From Cunninghamella blakesleeana (Eukaryota; Mucoromycota; Mucoromycetes; Mucorales; Cunninghamellaceae): 64,000 bases of DNA. Below are positions 11,809-24,089 of the stretch, piece after piece (position 1 is the first letter of the stretch; each line of letters begins with the position of its first letter). A program made the position numbers and the translations under genes. The stretch lies in contig JAFCIZ010000004.1 of NCBI GenBank assembly GCA_017871115.1, positions 310,001 to 374,000 of the forward strand. Reading direction: 5' to 3'. Under the pieces are notes generated by a model that saw only the letters and a program-made list of their open reading frames with translations, was not told where the DNA came from and made no database searches.

Positions 11809-13961
11809 ATGTTGAGAAACGCTACTCGTATTGCTCGTCCTGCTTTAGCTGCCTTCGCTAAGGCTACTCCTGTAAGTAGTTATTGAATAAGAATATTATC
11901 AATACTATCTTAGTTGATGATTATCAGTATCTTTATGATTGGAAAAAAAAAAAGCTGTTAAAAGAAAAAAAAAATATAAACAATCGTGCAATAAAAACTA
12001 TTAAAATAAACATGAAAAGAAAAGATAAAACAACACTAACAACAATAACAACAAAATAAAATAAACAACAACAACAATCACAGCAATCACTACATCACTA
12101 AAATAATTAATAATAATAATAATAATAATAAAATATGGACAAAACTAAAAAGACTTATACATATATGAGAGGATCAATATTTTATTAATAACAAAACTAT
12201 ATATTTTATTATTATTATTATTCTTTTTATTTTTAATTACTATAGGTACGCATTAACGCTGGTGCCGTTTCTGCTTTACGTTCTTATGCTACTGCTAAAC
12301 CCACCACCTCTGAAGTCTCTTCTATCCTTGAAGAACGTATCCTTGGTTCCTCTTCTGAAGCTGAACTCCAAGAAACTGGTCGTGTCTTATCCATTGGTGA
12401 CGGTATTGCTCGTGTTTATGGTTTAAAGAACGTCCAAGCTGAAGAAATGGTTGAATTCTCCAGCGGTCTTAAGGTATGTTGTATATAATAATATATTTTT
12501 TTTTTAAAAAAAAAAATAACAAAATATAAAGAAAAATGATAATAATGGCAGTAATTAATTAACGATTGGTTTTTATTTTTATTTTTTATCATTGTTTGTT
12601 ATTTATAGGGTATGGCTCTTAACTTGGAAGCTGATAACGTTGGTATTGTCGTATTCGGTAACGATCGTTTGATTAAGGAAGGTGATACCGTTAAGCGTAC
12701 TGGTGCTATTGTTGATGTTCCTGTAGGTCCTGGTATTTTAGGTCGTGTTGTTGATGCCCTTGGTAACCCCATTGATGGTAAAGGTCCTTTAGACGTTGTT
12801 GGCCGTTCTCGTGTCCAAGTCAAGGCTCCTGGTATTTTACCTCGTCACTCCGTTAACGAACCTATGCAAACTGGTATTAAATCTGTTGATTCTATGGTCC
12901 CTATTGGTCGTGGTCAACGTGAATTGATTATTGGTGATCGTCAAACTGGTAAGACTGCTGTTGCTCTTGATACCATTCTTAACCAAAAGAACTGGAACAA
13001 TGGTTCTGATGAATCCAAGAAATTATACTGTATCTACGTTGCTGTTGGTCAAAAGAGATCCACTGTTGCTCAATTAGTCCGTACTTTAGAAGAAAACGAT
13101 GCTATGAAATACACCACCGTTGTTGCTGCTACTGCCTCTGAAGCTGCTCCTCTTCAATACTTAGCTCCTTTCTCTGGTGCTGCCTTTGGTGAATGGTTCC
13201 GTGATAACGGTCGTCACTCTTTAATCATCTATGACGATTTATCCAAACAAGCTGTTGCTTACCGTCAAATGTCTCTTTTACTTCGTCGTCCTCCTGGTCG
13301 TGAAGCTTACCCTGGTGACGTTTTCTACCTCCACTCTCGTTTATTAGAACGTGCTGCTAAGATGAACAAGGATTTCGGTTATGGTTCCATGACTGCTTTA
13401 CCTATCATTGAAACTCAAGGTGGTGATGTCTCTGCTTATATTCCTACCAACGTTATTTCCATTACTGATGGTCAAATTTTCTTGGAAGCCGAACTTTTCT
13501 TCAAGGGTATCCGTCCTTCTATTAACGTCGGTCTTTCCGTCTCTCGTGTCGGTTCCGCTGCTCAAACCAAGGCCATGAAACAAGTTGCTGGTTCTCTTAA
13601 ACTTTTCTTAGCTCAATACCGTGAAGTTGCTGCTTTCGCTCAATTCGGTTCCGATTTAGATGCTTCTACTCAATTCTTATTGAACCGTGGTGCTCGTTTA
13701 ACTGAATTATTGAAACAACCTCAATACTCTCCTTTATCCATCCAAACTCAAGTTCCTATCGTTTTCGCTGGTGTTAACGGTTTCCTTGATAAGGTTCCTG
13801 TCCAAAAGATCGTTGACTGGGAAAAGGATTTCATTGCTCATATCAACAGTGAACACAAGGACGTCCTTGAAGAAATCCGTTCTCAAGGTGTTCTCTCTAA
13901 GGAATTGGAAGGCAAACTCCGTGATATCTGTGAAAACCACACCAAATCCTTCATTGCTTAA
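11809..13961 (+). CDS. ATP1: Mitochondrial F1F0 ATP synthase subunit alpha
   Basis: Non-catalytic nucleotide-binding subunit of the F1 hexamer in the mitochondrial matrix. Exons: 11809-11871, 12246-12473, 12609-13961, giving 547 residues (yeast Atp1 is about 545). The N terminus, [16 protein letters not shown], is a basic, amphipathic import sequence. The mature start has [12 protein letters not shown]. The Walker A motif GDRQTGKT is near residues 206-213, and the family block [23 protein letters not shown] is present, as is the C-terminal helical domain. Codons favour T/C-ending forms (GGT, GCT, TCC, AAG) much more than neighbouring genes, indicating high expression. Intron 1 splits the presequence, and a T10A11 tract (12496-12516) lies in intron 2. 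It is convergent with INTS3. Confidence 0.99.
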
Positions 13962-14595
13962 ATATCAATAATTTAATCACATTAAAAAACAAAACTTTTA
14001 CAATAAAAAAAAAAGTAGCATTTTTGGAAATTGGGAATTCTTCATTTTTATCATATCCTCTTGTCTTTTTTTTTATTATTATTATTTTTAGAACAAATTA
14101 ATTCAAAATAAACTGATGTTTTATTACAACTAAAAAAATAGCAATATTACATACAAGTATTTGATTAGATGGAAAAACAATATATAAATGTTTAATCAGT
14201 TAAAAAAAATAGAAAAATAACATTCAAGTTTAGAGGGAAAATATAAAATAAACTTATGGTCAAAATGAAATATAAATTTGTATACATAAATAGAAAGGAA
14301 TAATAAAAAAATATGGGTATTTATTGAAATATATATATATATATATATTAGATCAGGAAGGAGAAGAAAAACATGATCAGAAATATATATATAATCTCGA
14401 AATCTGATCAATAAACTTATGAGCTACTTATTTTATAATTCTTTTAGTATGTTTATTGAAGATGAGTTTATTGCAATCCAATTTTTACATGTTTTTTTTA
14501 TATATGAATAAAACCATATAATGATAATAATAATAAACTAATGAGTATATACATTGAATATATAACGAGATAATTATACTAATTTTCATTTTTCA
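13962..14595. other. Intergenic between convergent ATP1 and INTS3
   Basis: 3' UTR space for both genes. It is AT-rich with a TA run around 14328-14349. No gene seen. Confidence 0.6.
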
Positions 14596-17500
14596 TCATT
14601 CATCATCGTCTTCGTCACTCTCTAAGACCTTTTTAGCTTTTTTTCGAGTTGTGCCACCTATATCTATATGAATGTAAAAATAAAAAAATTAAAAATAAGT
14701 TTATGAATGGTTAAATACTTATATTACTTTTTTAAAAAAAATATTTATTAATGTGGTAATTACCTCTCTGCCATTCCTTGGGCCACGATTCTGACACTTG
14801 GTTAGCTAACTTTGATAATTTATTCATAAATGGCTTGTTATTCATAAAAATATCTAAAGAAATGGCTATAAAAACAAAATAAAACGATTGACAACTAATT
14901 GGTATTTTGTATATATATACATATATATATATTTGGGTTTTTTATAAAAATTGATATTTATAACTATGTACATACCTGATTGAACATATTGTTGTTGCTC
15001 CATTTCGGTCCACCACAATCGTATCAAGAAAACCAATTGACAGCCTAATTGTTTTACATCAGAATCAAAATAATCTTCAGAAAGCTCCATTTCCTCTAAA
15101 GCATTGCTAACCCATTCATTTAAAACAGTAATAAAATTTTCTGGATATCGTTGGTGCCAATTTTTAAACACGGACAATGAAAATTGCACTGCTGGTATAA
15201 ATCTGCTACTTTCTATATCCGTTTCCACTTTTATAGATGATTTTCCAATTGTGATTTGTAGTAGTGAGATTAATAAATTTTCTGTTGGAACCACGTTTGA
15301 CAATATTGACAGTAAATAAGGAATGGTGTCAGAGCGAACTAATTTTATAATATATTTATATATATATATATATATACGTTAGATGTATATTAGTGAATTT
15401 TATAATAACAATAATATTGGTAATAATAGAATCATCATTATGTGTTTCATACTTACAATCATGCTTTAATGGCAAAAGGAAGTCAGAGTTTGATAATTGT
15501 ATTTTTAAATCAGGATTGCCCTGAATCTCAGCAGCTAGTAATTGACAAATAGTGGATATTTCATATATATCCTTCTTTTCAAAAGATGATTCTATAGATT
15601 AAATCAAATTAAATTAAAATATTGTTTATGTTAAAATGTATAAATTACTTTATCATACATATATATATGAATACGAATATAATTATATTTACCAATATAT
15701 TTTATATCAAAAGATGTACCAAACACTCTGATTGTTCCAAACTGTAGTATGCAAACTAGATTACCAATCTTTAAAATAAAATGAATTATAAAACACTAAT
15801 GAGTTATACAGATATGTAATTAATTTATTTTATAATATATATATACCTGAGCAGGAAGAGACATTGTTGATATTAAGTTTAGAAAATCAGTATTTCCAAC
15901 GGAAACAGATGTAAAATGACGATATATTATTGGCAACACTTTATAGAAAGATTCAATGTTGTATTTGGCAAGATACTATATAAATAAATAAAAAATTACG
16001 GAAATAAATAATAATAAATAAATAACCAGTTAAAACTGTAAATTCATGTAATTATATATTAAATAAATTTTATACCTTAATATCTTTTAGTAAATATCGA
16101 CCAAGATAAGCTGGTTCATCTATTTCATCAGAAGGTTTATATCCTTGGAGAACAAATTCCTTATAGTTGTTTGATATTAAAGGTATCCAGGTGTAAGGCT
16201 CATTAATTGTATAGATGCTAAGTTTTAATTGACTAAAAAAACAAAATAGTAAAGTTTTAAAAATTGTAATAAAAATAAATTAATACCTTATTGTATTCAC
16301 ACATATATATTTATACTATTTTTTTTTTTTTGAAAAAAAAAAAAAAGTAAATTAATGAATTAAAAAATTACCCAGCAATAAATAGCCACCATCTCATACC
16401 AACAATATGCTTTTTTCCAATACGATAATTATGTGATAAGTATCCAATTAGTTGTAATATTTTTTCACTAGATGCTGTATTGTCTTTCATTTGCCAATAT
16501 ACAATAAATAATAAATCTAAAGGATCCTTAGTATTGTCCATTATAATATCTTCTTCAGATGCATCAGGTTTATAAATAGAATGTGAGTTTACTAAAATAA
16601 GTTGAGAGGCTAACTTCAAAATAGGATTTGCAATATTAGGAAGTAAAGTTTCTGCTGATATTGACTAAATAATAAGAAAATTAAGTATATACATTTATCA
16701 GTAATTAAAATCAACTATATTAATATAGTTATATATATTACCATCCTTAAAAATACAGCTAAAATCTCTTTTAAACTTCGTTTTGCAATAATTAGCTGTA
16801 ATCCAAACTCTTCATCATCTATGTCAAAGGACTCCAACTGTGTAAATTTACAAGCTGTTTTAAATCTTGCCAATGCATCACCAAATATCCAATATGATTG
16901 GTTTGATTGCATAGCTTCCGATGATTCATTATCTTCCATTTCTTCATCAGGATAATCGCTATCACTATCTTCTTTGTAAACATCTGTTTGTTCCTTTTTC
17001 TGCTGCTGTTTTTGTTGCTGTTGCTGTGCTATTGCATCTGTGGCTTTAGCAGCATCGCTAATTACATCCATTTCTTCGTCATCCATTACATTAGTGTCCA
17101 TATTTTGTGCTGATATATTTACTTCCGTTGTATCAATAACATTATCAAGCACACTATTTGATTCTATCATTGTTACATTATCTGTTGAGTTTGAGCCTTG
17201 ATATTCTATTTGATTAACTTGATCATTTTTTATATTTGTATTTGATTCTTCTAAAATAGCAATAGTAATAATAAAGCAGTTGTTTAATAATAGCTGTATT
17301 AATTATTATTTTAAAAAAAAGCATTACTAAAACTATTGTTTAAATATATAATAAATTTATTACCTATTTCCCCATAAAGATACTTATCTGTATCATCTTG
17401 ATCTTCATTCGATTGTTTTTCTTTAGAGATATTTTCAACTTTTTCATTTAATTGACTGGTTCCCAGTTGTACCTTAGAGGTTGTGGTACTAGGTTGATCT

Positions 17501-19867
17501 ATAGTTGAATTAGTTTGAGATGGTAGTTGTTGTTGCTGTTGAGATTCCTGTTGTAAAAATTCACCAAACAACTTTGTCATTATATCTTTAGTGTGATCAT
17601 CTATTGCAGGGTAATTATAAATTGGTAACAGGCTCCTATATTAATTAAGAATAGGTAATTTAATCACATTGTTCTGATTTGATTTTAAATATATATTTAA
17701 ATCAATTTCACTTTTACTTTTATTTTATTTTTATATTTACCTGATGACACATTTACTTAACATTGTTTGCATACCACAAAGAATACTTTTAGCCATATAA
17801 TCTTTTAAAGGTGGATAATATTCATTTATAGAGTGATATATGAATTCTAGTAAAGTTGCTGTAATATAAGGGTATCTTTCTACTGAACGTTCCATTAGCA
17901 ACATGGCCGGTTCTAAAAATTTATAAATATAATCATTAACATTTTGGAAATATATTTAAATGAAATTTACTATTTTACCTATAAACATGATATTGTCTGT
18001 AGGAGTAAAAAATAACCAATCAAAAATAAGTGCAGTTTTAACATTTGCTGCTACCACATGGCTCTGTTAAATAAATAAATGAGCATTAAAATGAAATTGA
18101 TTATGCTCCATTAATTTTTATTTTTTACTTTTTTGGTCTTTAGCTTTTTCATATTGCTATACATTATTATTACTTACCTTAATTGTACGAATCATACTAC
18201 CAATAATCACATATCTAGGTACTATATCGCTTTGTAATATTTGATTATTTGGGTACCAGCCTGCTACTATAAATCTAATCACATCTACATAAAAAGGTTC
18301 TGATTCGCTCGTTGAGAGATATCTTTGAATAAACCATCCTAGATTCCTCTGAAATTGATTAATGCGTAACTATATAAATATATGTATAAATATATATACA
18401 TTTGAGTAAGTATTAAAAATATTATATATAAATTAAGAATAAAAACTATAAATACATCACTTACATATTGAAGTATAAACATTAATCTATGTTCCATATC
18501 AGGCGTTAACCTAGCACGTAAAAATTCCTTTGGGGTAGGTGTTTTTAGCAGACTTTCGATGCCTATATAAAAATAAGAAAATAAAAAAATAGGGCATTAA
18601 AATTACTATCTAGTGTATTATTAATTTTTATTTTTTGTTTTATTACATATATAGATTTACCTTGAAAATTTTGTGAAAATTTTTGTGGTTGTTTAAGCAA
18701 GTCATCCCATAATGTCTGAAAATCTGGTAAGTAATAAACATCTTGAAGAGCTCGGATTAGATCACGGCCAATACTACAGCATATCATCCACTATCGAAAA
18801 TAACATATAGGTATAGATATATAAATAAGTATAAGAATATTTATATTTACATAGCATTGTAATTTTTTTAAATATATAATATAATCATCCATAATCCATA
18901 CATACCTTTTGTCTAAGAATATTTATTACAAAACGAATTTCTTTTTGTTGTAAAGCTGTATGTTGAATTTGACGATGCTCAGCAATAAGGCGAAGAAAAG
19001 TATATACAGAAGTTGCTATCAGGCGAGGGTATGAATCTAACCAAGTTTTATGTGCTTCCAAAAGTTTTATTATTTGTTCACATAAACGCATATTTGGTGG
19101 AGAACTATCACCAGCTTTGATTTGTCGTAATAAGTATAAATAAAACCCTTCCATATTAGGTACATTAAGACTAGTTAGCTCATTAAATAGCCAAATTATC
19201 TAAATACATATAACATAAAAAAAATAATGATAATAATAAAGATAGAGAGGGAGTGAGGGAGAGAGAGAGAATGTTAGTTTTTTGAAAATAAGTATGCTTA
19301 TAAACATTTATATATTTTTTACATTACCTGATCCTTTGTACGTTGTAGAAGGTTACTAAATTTAATGCTTGAAATTAATGGAAAGGTACGGTTCAATACC
19401 ATAGCATACTGATCTCTATTAACAATTGATATACAATGAAAATGCTGTCTTGCTGCTTCAGGTTCTGTTAAAACACCATACAAAAGAGCTGATACAATAT
19501 CCGCATATCCTTTTTTGCTTTCTGATGCCTAAAAAAATATACGTATAAAATATATAAGTTGTCAAGTCGAGGGATTATATAATTACAATAATAATAATAT
19601 AAGTACTTTTTCTTGTAAGTAATTTTGTAACTCTAACTCTGTTTTATCCTGAATATCATTATAATATTGGCTATGACATCGGTAAAGCTCCTATAGTTTT
19701 CGATATTTATTATAAATTAGTGCTCTTTCCATTTATTTTTGTTCAAGTAAAAAATATTATTATTATTTTTACTCTATTATTTATGATAGAATTACCAGAT
19801 CTAATTCATCTTCTTGATCGATGGGATCCAATTCATATAACTTTGATATATTTCCCAAAGTGTCCAT
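14596..19867 (-). CDS. INTS3: Integrator complex / SOSS subunit 3 homologue
   Basis: In animals INTS3 is a helical-repeat subunit of Integrator (snRNA 3' processing, promoter-proximal termination) and scaffold of the ssDNA-binding SOSS complex. Nineteen exons (5' to 3'): 19867-19796, 19690-19607, 19528-19328, 19199-18906, 18790-18661, 18562-18465, 18348-18178, 18063-17979, 17912-17741, 17635-17364, 17250-16742, 16664-16372, 16232-16076, 15975-15847, 15768-15693, 15591-15457, 15338-14976, 14865-14764, 14657-14596, giving 1,134 residues (human about 1,043). Diagnostic blocks in order: YGVLTEPEAARQH, QIKAGDSSPPN, SVYTFLRLIAEH, SIGRDLIRALQ, RARLTPDMEHRL, RYLSTSESEPF, IIGSMIRTIKSHVVAANVK, DWLFFTPTDNIMFIEPAML, ITATLLEFI and YYPPLKDYM. 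These follow the N-terminal half of INTS3 closely. An acidic Gln/Asn-rich insert (roughly 595-760) separates this from a conserved C-terminal half. The C terminus is Lys-rich then acidic. Confidence 0.9.
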
Positions 19868-19913
19868 TTAGTAAGGACAATTTATAAAATAATACAAAGA
19901 AAGAGAGAAAAAA

Positions 19914-19982
19914 GCGCGAATACTTTTTTTTTCGCTTTATGAAAAAAATTTAAATTCTGCTGATAAAAATTTTTGCGCCAAA
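19914..19982 (-). promoter_or_regulatory. Candidate E2F/MBF-like sites upstream of INTS3
   Basis: Read toward INTS3, the minus strand carries TTTGGCGC (19982-19975) and TTCGCGC (19920-19914), within 115 bp of the start codon. Both fit the E2F/DP core. GC-only words are rare in this region, but no factor binding is shown. Confidence 0.3.
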
Positions 19983-21587
19983 GTAATTTTTTATTTTATT
20001 TTTTGGTGAAAAAAATCAATGAATATATTGTACATATATTTATACAAAACATGTAAAATAAACAATTTTTACATTATTTTCTCATATAAAAACCAAACAA
20101 ATTGAAAAGACGTTTTTTTTTTATTAAAAAAGAATAACTATAAGCTTTATTATTATTATTATAGATAAAATGTTTCAATAGTATAAAAATAGTATTTATA
20201 AAGTAAATAAAATTTACAGCTATAATCTATTTGTAAAAATAAAAAAAAAATAAATGAATATATTGTATTAAGGTATATGAATTTTATAAGTTCTTTTTTT
20301 GAAAATAAAATATCGTTTCAGAGAGGGCAAGTATTAACATCCTCAAAGTGAAAGATCTGTTGCGTATATGATCAATCACTAGGCAGTATTAAATAACTTA
20401 ATCATCATATACGAATTATTTATAGTTATTATTAAATTATATTTTTACCTTTTAATTAATATTTTTTATAAACAGAGTATTGGAAAAAGAAAAACAAAAA
20501 AAAAAAAGAATGACGAAAAAGCCTTCGTTTTATATTTTTCTGGAAAAAATTTTTCTTTTTTTGATCGTCCCATTTTTAATCTCAGTTTTTCAAATTTCCT
20601 TTGTAGTTAATAATGCATACAGTGATTGATAATAATGACTTATTATTTAAATAAATAAATGAATATTTAGAGAAAAGTACCACTAGTATGAGGTTCCTTC
20701 CTATGTAATAATATACATTTTTTATTGAGGATAAAAACAAGCTACGTTGATTGAAAATAAGAAATAATAAGTATAAAAAATTAACCAATTTCTTGCTCAC
20801 GATTCCCATATACATTAACATATTTCTCTCAAAAAAACAACAAAACCTACTTTTTTCTAGTTTTTCATGCATAAAAAAATTTTTTTATGGTAAAAAAATA
20901 AAGCATACCATTAATGTTGGCGGTAACAGAATTATTACACCTAACGAAACCCTATTCCTCCTTGACTACTGATGGATAGGAGTCTCCAGTATCATTTTAA
21001 ACTCTGACAGCTCTATTCAAACTTCATAAATTTGTGCTTGTTACATAATATATTTGTGAACTTTTTAAATCCAGCCGTATTACAATATTTCCTTTTTGAG
21101 AACATATATTTAATTTCAAAAAAAATTTCTATATATAATAAAAACTAGCCGTCTTTATATTTAGTAGTAAGAAGTATTAAATACATCTATATACCCTTGA
21201 GACTAGCAACATTTAATTTAATGGTAGGACTATTCCTATGAAATATTGCTGTATTTTCTTTAATAAGTATAATTATTATACTCATCTTATTATATGTATA
21301 AAAATAAACATATACACGCTTATTAAAAAAAACAAATACTCCTGCCTTCAATGTTTGATTGATTCGTAAAGATATTTGAGGAAAGTTGATACTACTGTAT
21401 GTATAGATAATATTATTTAAAGGTCAGGGGAAAAAAAAGTAAATATTGATAACTTGCAGTAACCTATTTTGAAAAAAATAATAGCTTATTAATTTATATT
21501 GTGAGCTAAATTTTTAAATGCTAAACCAAATTTTGTATTTTTAAACTCAATTGGCGAATTTTTATTTTTCATATTTTAAACAGAATT

Positions 21588-21634
21588 TTTTTTTCCTTTC
21601 TTTTTCTTTTTCGTTTTTCGTTTTTCGTTTTGGT
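21588..21634 (+). promoter_or_regulatory. Pyrimidine tract with CGTTTTT repeats before GT15 gene
   Basis: A T/C stretch contains three tandem 7-bp CGTTTTT units (about 21612-21632), ending 55 bp before the ATG. It resembles the tracts preceding other genes in the window. Confidence 0.4.
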
Positions 21635-21688
21635 TTAATAAAAATATATTGCATATATATGAAAATAATATAAAAATTTAATATAAAA

Positions 21689-23435
21689 ATGACCATAAGA
21701 CGTAAAAACTTTGGGCTACAAGTTGTTGTAGCTTTATCTATTATTATGACAATTGTGTATTTCCTTGCCCCAATACCTTCACCCACTAATACCCCTTTAA
21801 CAACAGCAGATACAACAACTACAGCTATAGAAAAACAATCTGTCAAAGCTGCATTTGTTATATTAGCTCGTAATTCTGATTTGGATGGTGTACGTCAGTC
21901 AGTAAGGCAAATGGAAGATCGGTTTAATAGAAAATTCAACTATCCTTATGTGTTTTTAAACGATGACGACTTTAGCGAAGAGTTTAAGGAACTTACAACT
22001 TCTTTAACGAAAGCAAAAACGTTTTATGGTAAAATTGATGAAAGCCAATGGAGTTTCCCTTCTTTCATCGATCAAGAACGTGCAAAACAAACAAGAATAA
22101 AAATGGCTGAACAAGGTATTATTTATGGTGATAGTGTTTCCTATAGACACATGTGTCGGTAAAATATCAAAAATAAGATATTAAAAATAGTATTTATGTA
22201 TAAATATGGTAGTTTTTTTTTTTTTTTTTAATTTGAAACTAAGATGTTTTTCTTTTTTAACAATTTTTTAAATTATATTAATATAGATATCAATCTGGTT
22301 TCTTCTTTAGGCACCCTCTTTTAGATGGATATGAGTATTATTGGTAAGAAATATTATAATAAGAAAAAAGGCATGATGGGTTCTTTTTCTAATGGAATTC
22401 TTTTACATGTATATACTTTATATTTTTCTATTTGATAGGCGTATAGAACCTGATATTAATTATTACTGCGATGTGGATTATGACGTCTTTCAAATGATGA
22501 AAGATAATGGCTATCAATATGGATGGACCATGTCGTTAACAGAATATCGCGAAACAATACCAACATTATGGAAAACTACTCAGGAATTTATGAAATTGCA
22601 TCCGGAATATATTGTAGAAGGAAAAGATAGTTTAAAACCATTTTTAACGGATAATAATTATCAGGATTATAACGGCTGTCATTTTTGGTCCAACTTTGAG
22701 GTATATAATAGAAGATATAAATATGAATAAATTATAAATATATAGTGGCTCATTGAAAAAAAAAAAAATGAATGGTTTATTGGGAATTTTTTATTAGATT
22801 GGGTCATTAGAATTCCTTCGTAGTAAAAAATATATGGATTATTTTGAATATTTGGATCAAGCTGGTGGATTTTTTTATGAACGATGGTAAGTGACATTTT
22901 TTTTTCATCTCTTTTCTCTTTATCAGAATACTCATTGTCCCTCCTTTTCTTTTTTTTCTAGGGGAGATGCTCCAGGTAAGAAATATAAAAAATAAAAATG
23001 TATTCAGTAGAAACGTCATAAAAGTAATAATAAAAATTAAAAAAAAAGAATTAATCATGTCATTATATTATTATGTTTATACAGTACACTCAATTGCTGT
23101 CGCTCTTATGTTAAGAAAGGATCAAGTACATTTCTTTAATGATATTGGCTATTTCCATAACCCACTTACTCATTGTCCAACTGAGCGCTATTTACACAAA
23201 AACTGCCATTGTAATGCTGATACTAATTTTGGTAATAAATTAAATATAAAATATTTATTCAAAAATATGTGTAAATGTGTTATAACCTTAATTGATGATA
23301 TATGTGTATATATTTACTAATTTATTATTAGATTGGCAAGGATGGAGTTGTGCTTCACGATATAAAAAGGTGGACCCTAATTTCATTTGGGACGAAGAAA
23401 CCTATAAAAATAAAACAAGTCCCTATCGTATATAG
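21689..23435 (+). CDS. GT15 alpha-1,2-mannosyltransferase (Kre2/Ktr family)
   Basis: Golgi type II membrane enzyme transferring mannose from GDP-mannose to O- and N-linked glycans. Exons: 21689-22158, 22287-22343, 22439-22700, 22798-22886, 22962-22975, 23085-23231, 23332-23435, giving 380 residues. A short basic cytosolic tail (MTIRRKN) is followed by one membrane anchor, residues about 8-26. The Thr-rich stem runs to about residue 50. The catalytic domain begins [13 protein letters not shown] and contains [58 protein letters not shown] (the motif holding the proposed catalytic Glu) and [27 protein letters not shown] is assembled through a 14-nt exon (22962-22975), well supported because this string is invariant in the family. 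Cysteines CNAD and SCASRY fit the C-terminal end. Which Ktr paralogue it is cannot be told. Confidence 0.96.
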
Positions 23436-23609
23436 TATATTTATTTATTTTATTTTATTGTTACATTATATATATTTTTAAACATTTTATAAATAATACT
23501 TTCATCATATATAACCATCATCAAAAACTTTCTAAAAAAATATCTTAGAATATATATATATATATATATATATAATAGCTTAAAAAATATAATTCAAACA
23601 AAAGCATAT

Positions 23610-23650
<41 letters not shown>

Positions 23651-24089
23651 TTATTTATGTCTAAACCTATAGTAATTATACTGATCTTTAGTGTCATCAA
23701 ACAAAAATAAATAGCTATTAACTGATTAAACATTAATAATAAATTTTTGATTCAGACCATAATTTTTTATTCTCTAAAAAAGATTTTTTATTTAGTTTTT
23801 AGTTTTTAGATGAATAGCTTTAAATAATAGTAAAAAATTTAAGAAAAAAAATAGGCAAAGAAAAAATGGCCTTAGTAGGCATAAATCAAAGTTTAAATAC
23901 TATATTAATTGAAGTTAATATATAATTTAAAGGTGAGCCAAGGGCTGATGACACTCAAAAAACTTTATAACCAATCAAGTGCTAGTACGCAGGAGTCTGA
24001 ATTTAAATTTATTTTTTATCAGAATTTTTTTAAAAAAACCTTTTGCTTTCTTTAGCTTTTTTAAATCTATTTTTTCTTAAAAAATAAAT
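23436..24089. other. Intergenic between GT15 and SRP receptor genes
   Basis: Contains two long TA runs and otherwise AT-rich sequence. A less AT-rich patch at 23935-24000 includes a CCAATCAA word and precedes the SRP receptor start. No gene seen. Confidence 0.55.
23551..23646. repeat. Two TA microsatellites
   Basis: (TA)12 lies at 23551-23574, and a second run of about 35 bp at 23612-23646, separated by 37 bp. Similar runs occur at 8561, 32590, 35969, 37402 and 49502. Confidence 0.95.

Larger units (their letters stand above)
19868..21688. other. Divergent intergenic region between INTS3 and GT15 gene
   Basis: Two E2F-like words lie close to the INTS3 start (19914-19920 and 19975-19982, read on the minus strand). 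A 10-bp inverted repeat has arms at 20363-20372 and 20404-20413. The stretch 20300-21100 has small open frames without recognisable domains. A pyrimidine tract with CGTTTTT repeats precedes the GT15 gene. No tRNA-like boxes seen. Confidence 0.5.

Noticed and set aside
12599..13971. Open frames antisense or out of frame within ATP1
   Set aside because: Shadows caused by the strongly biased codon use of ATP1.
20582..20972. Open frames of about 70-100 codons on both strands
   Set aside because: Overlapping antisense frames in AT-rich DNA without any motif. The tail GGNRIITPNETL on plus is curious but too short to support a gene.
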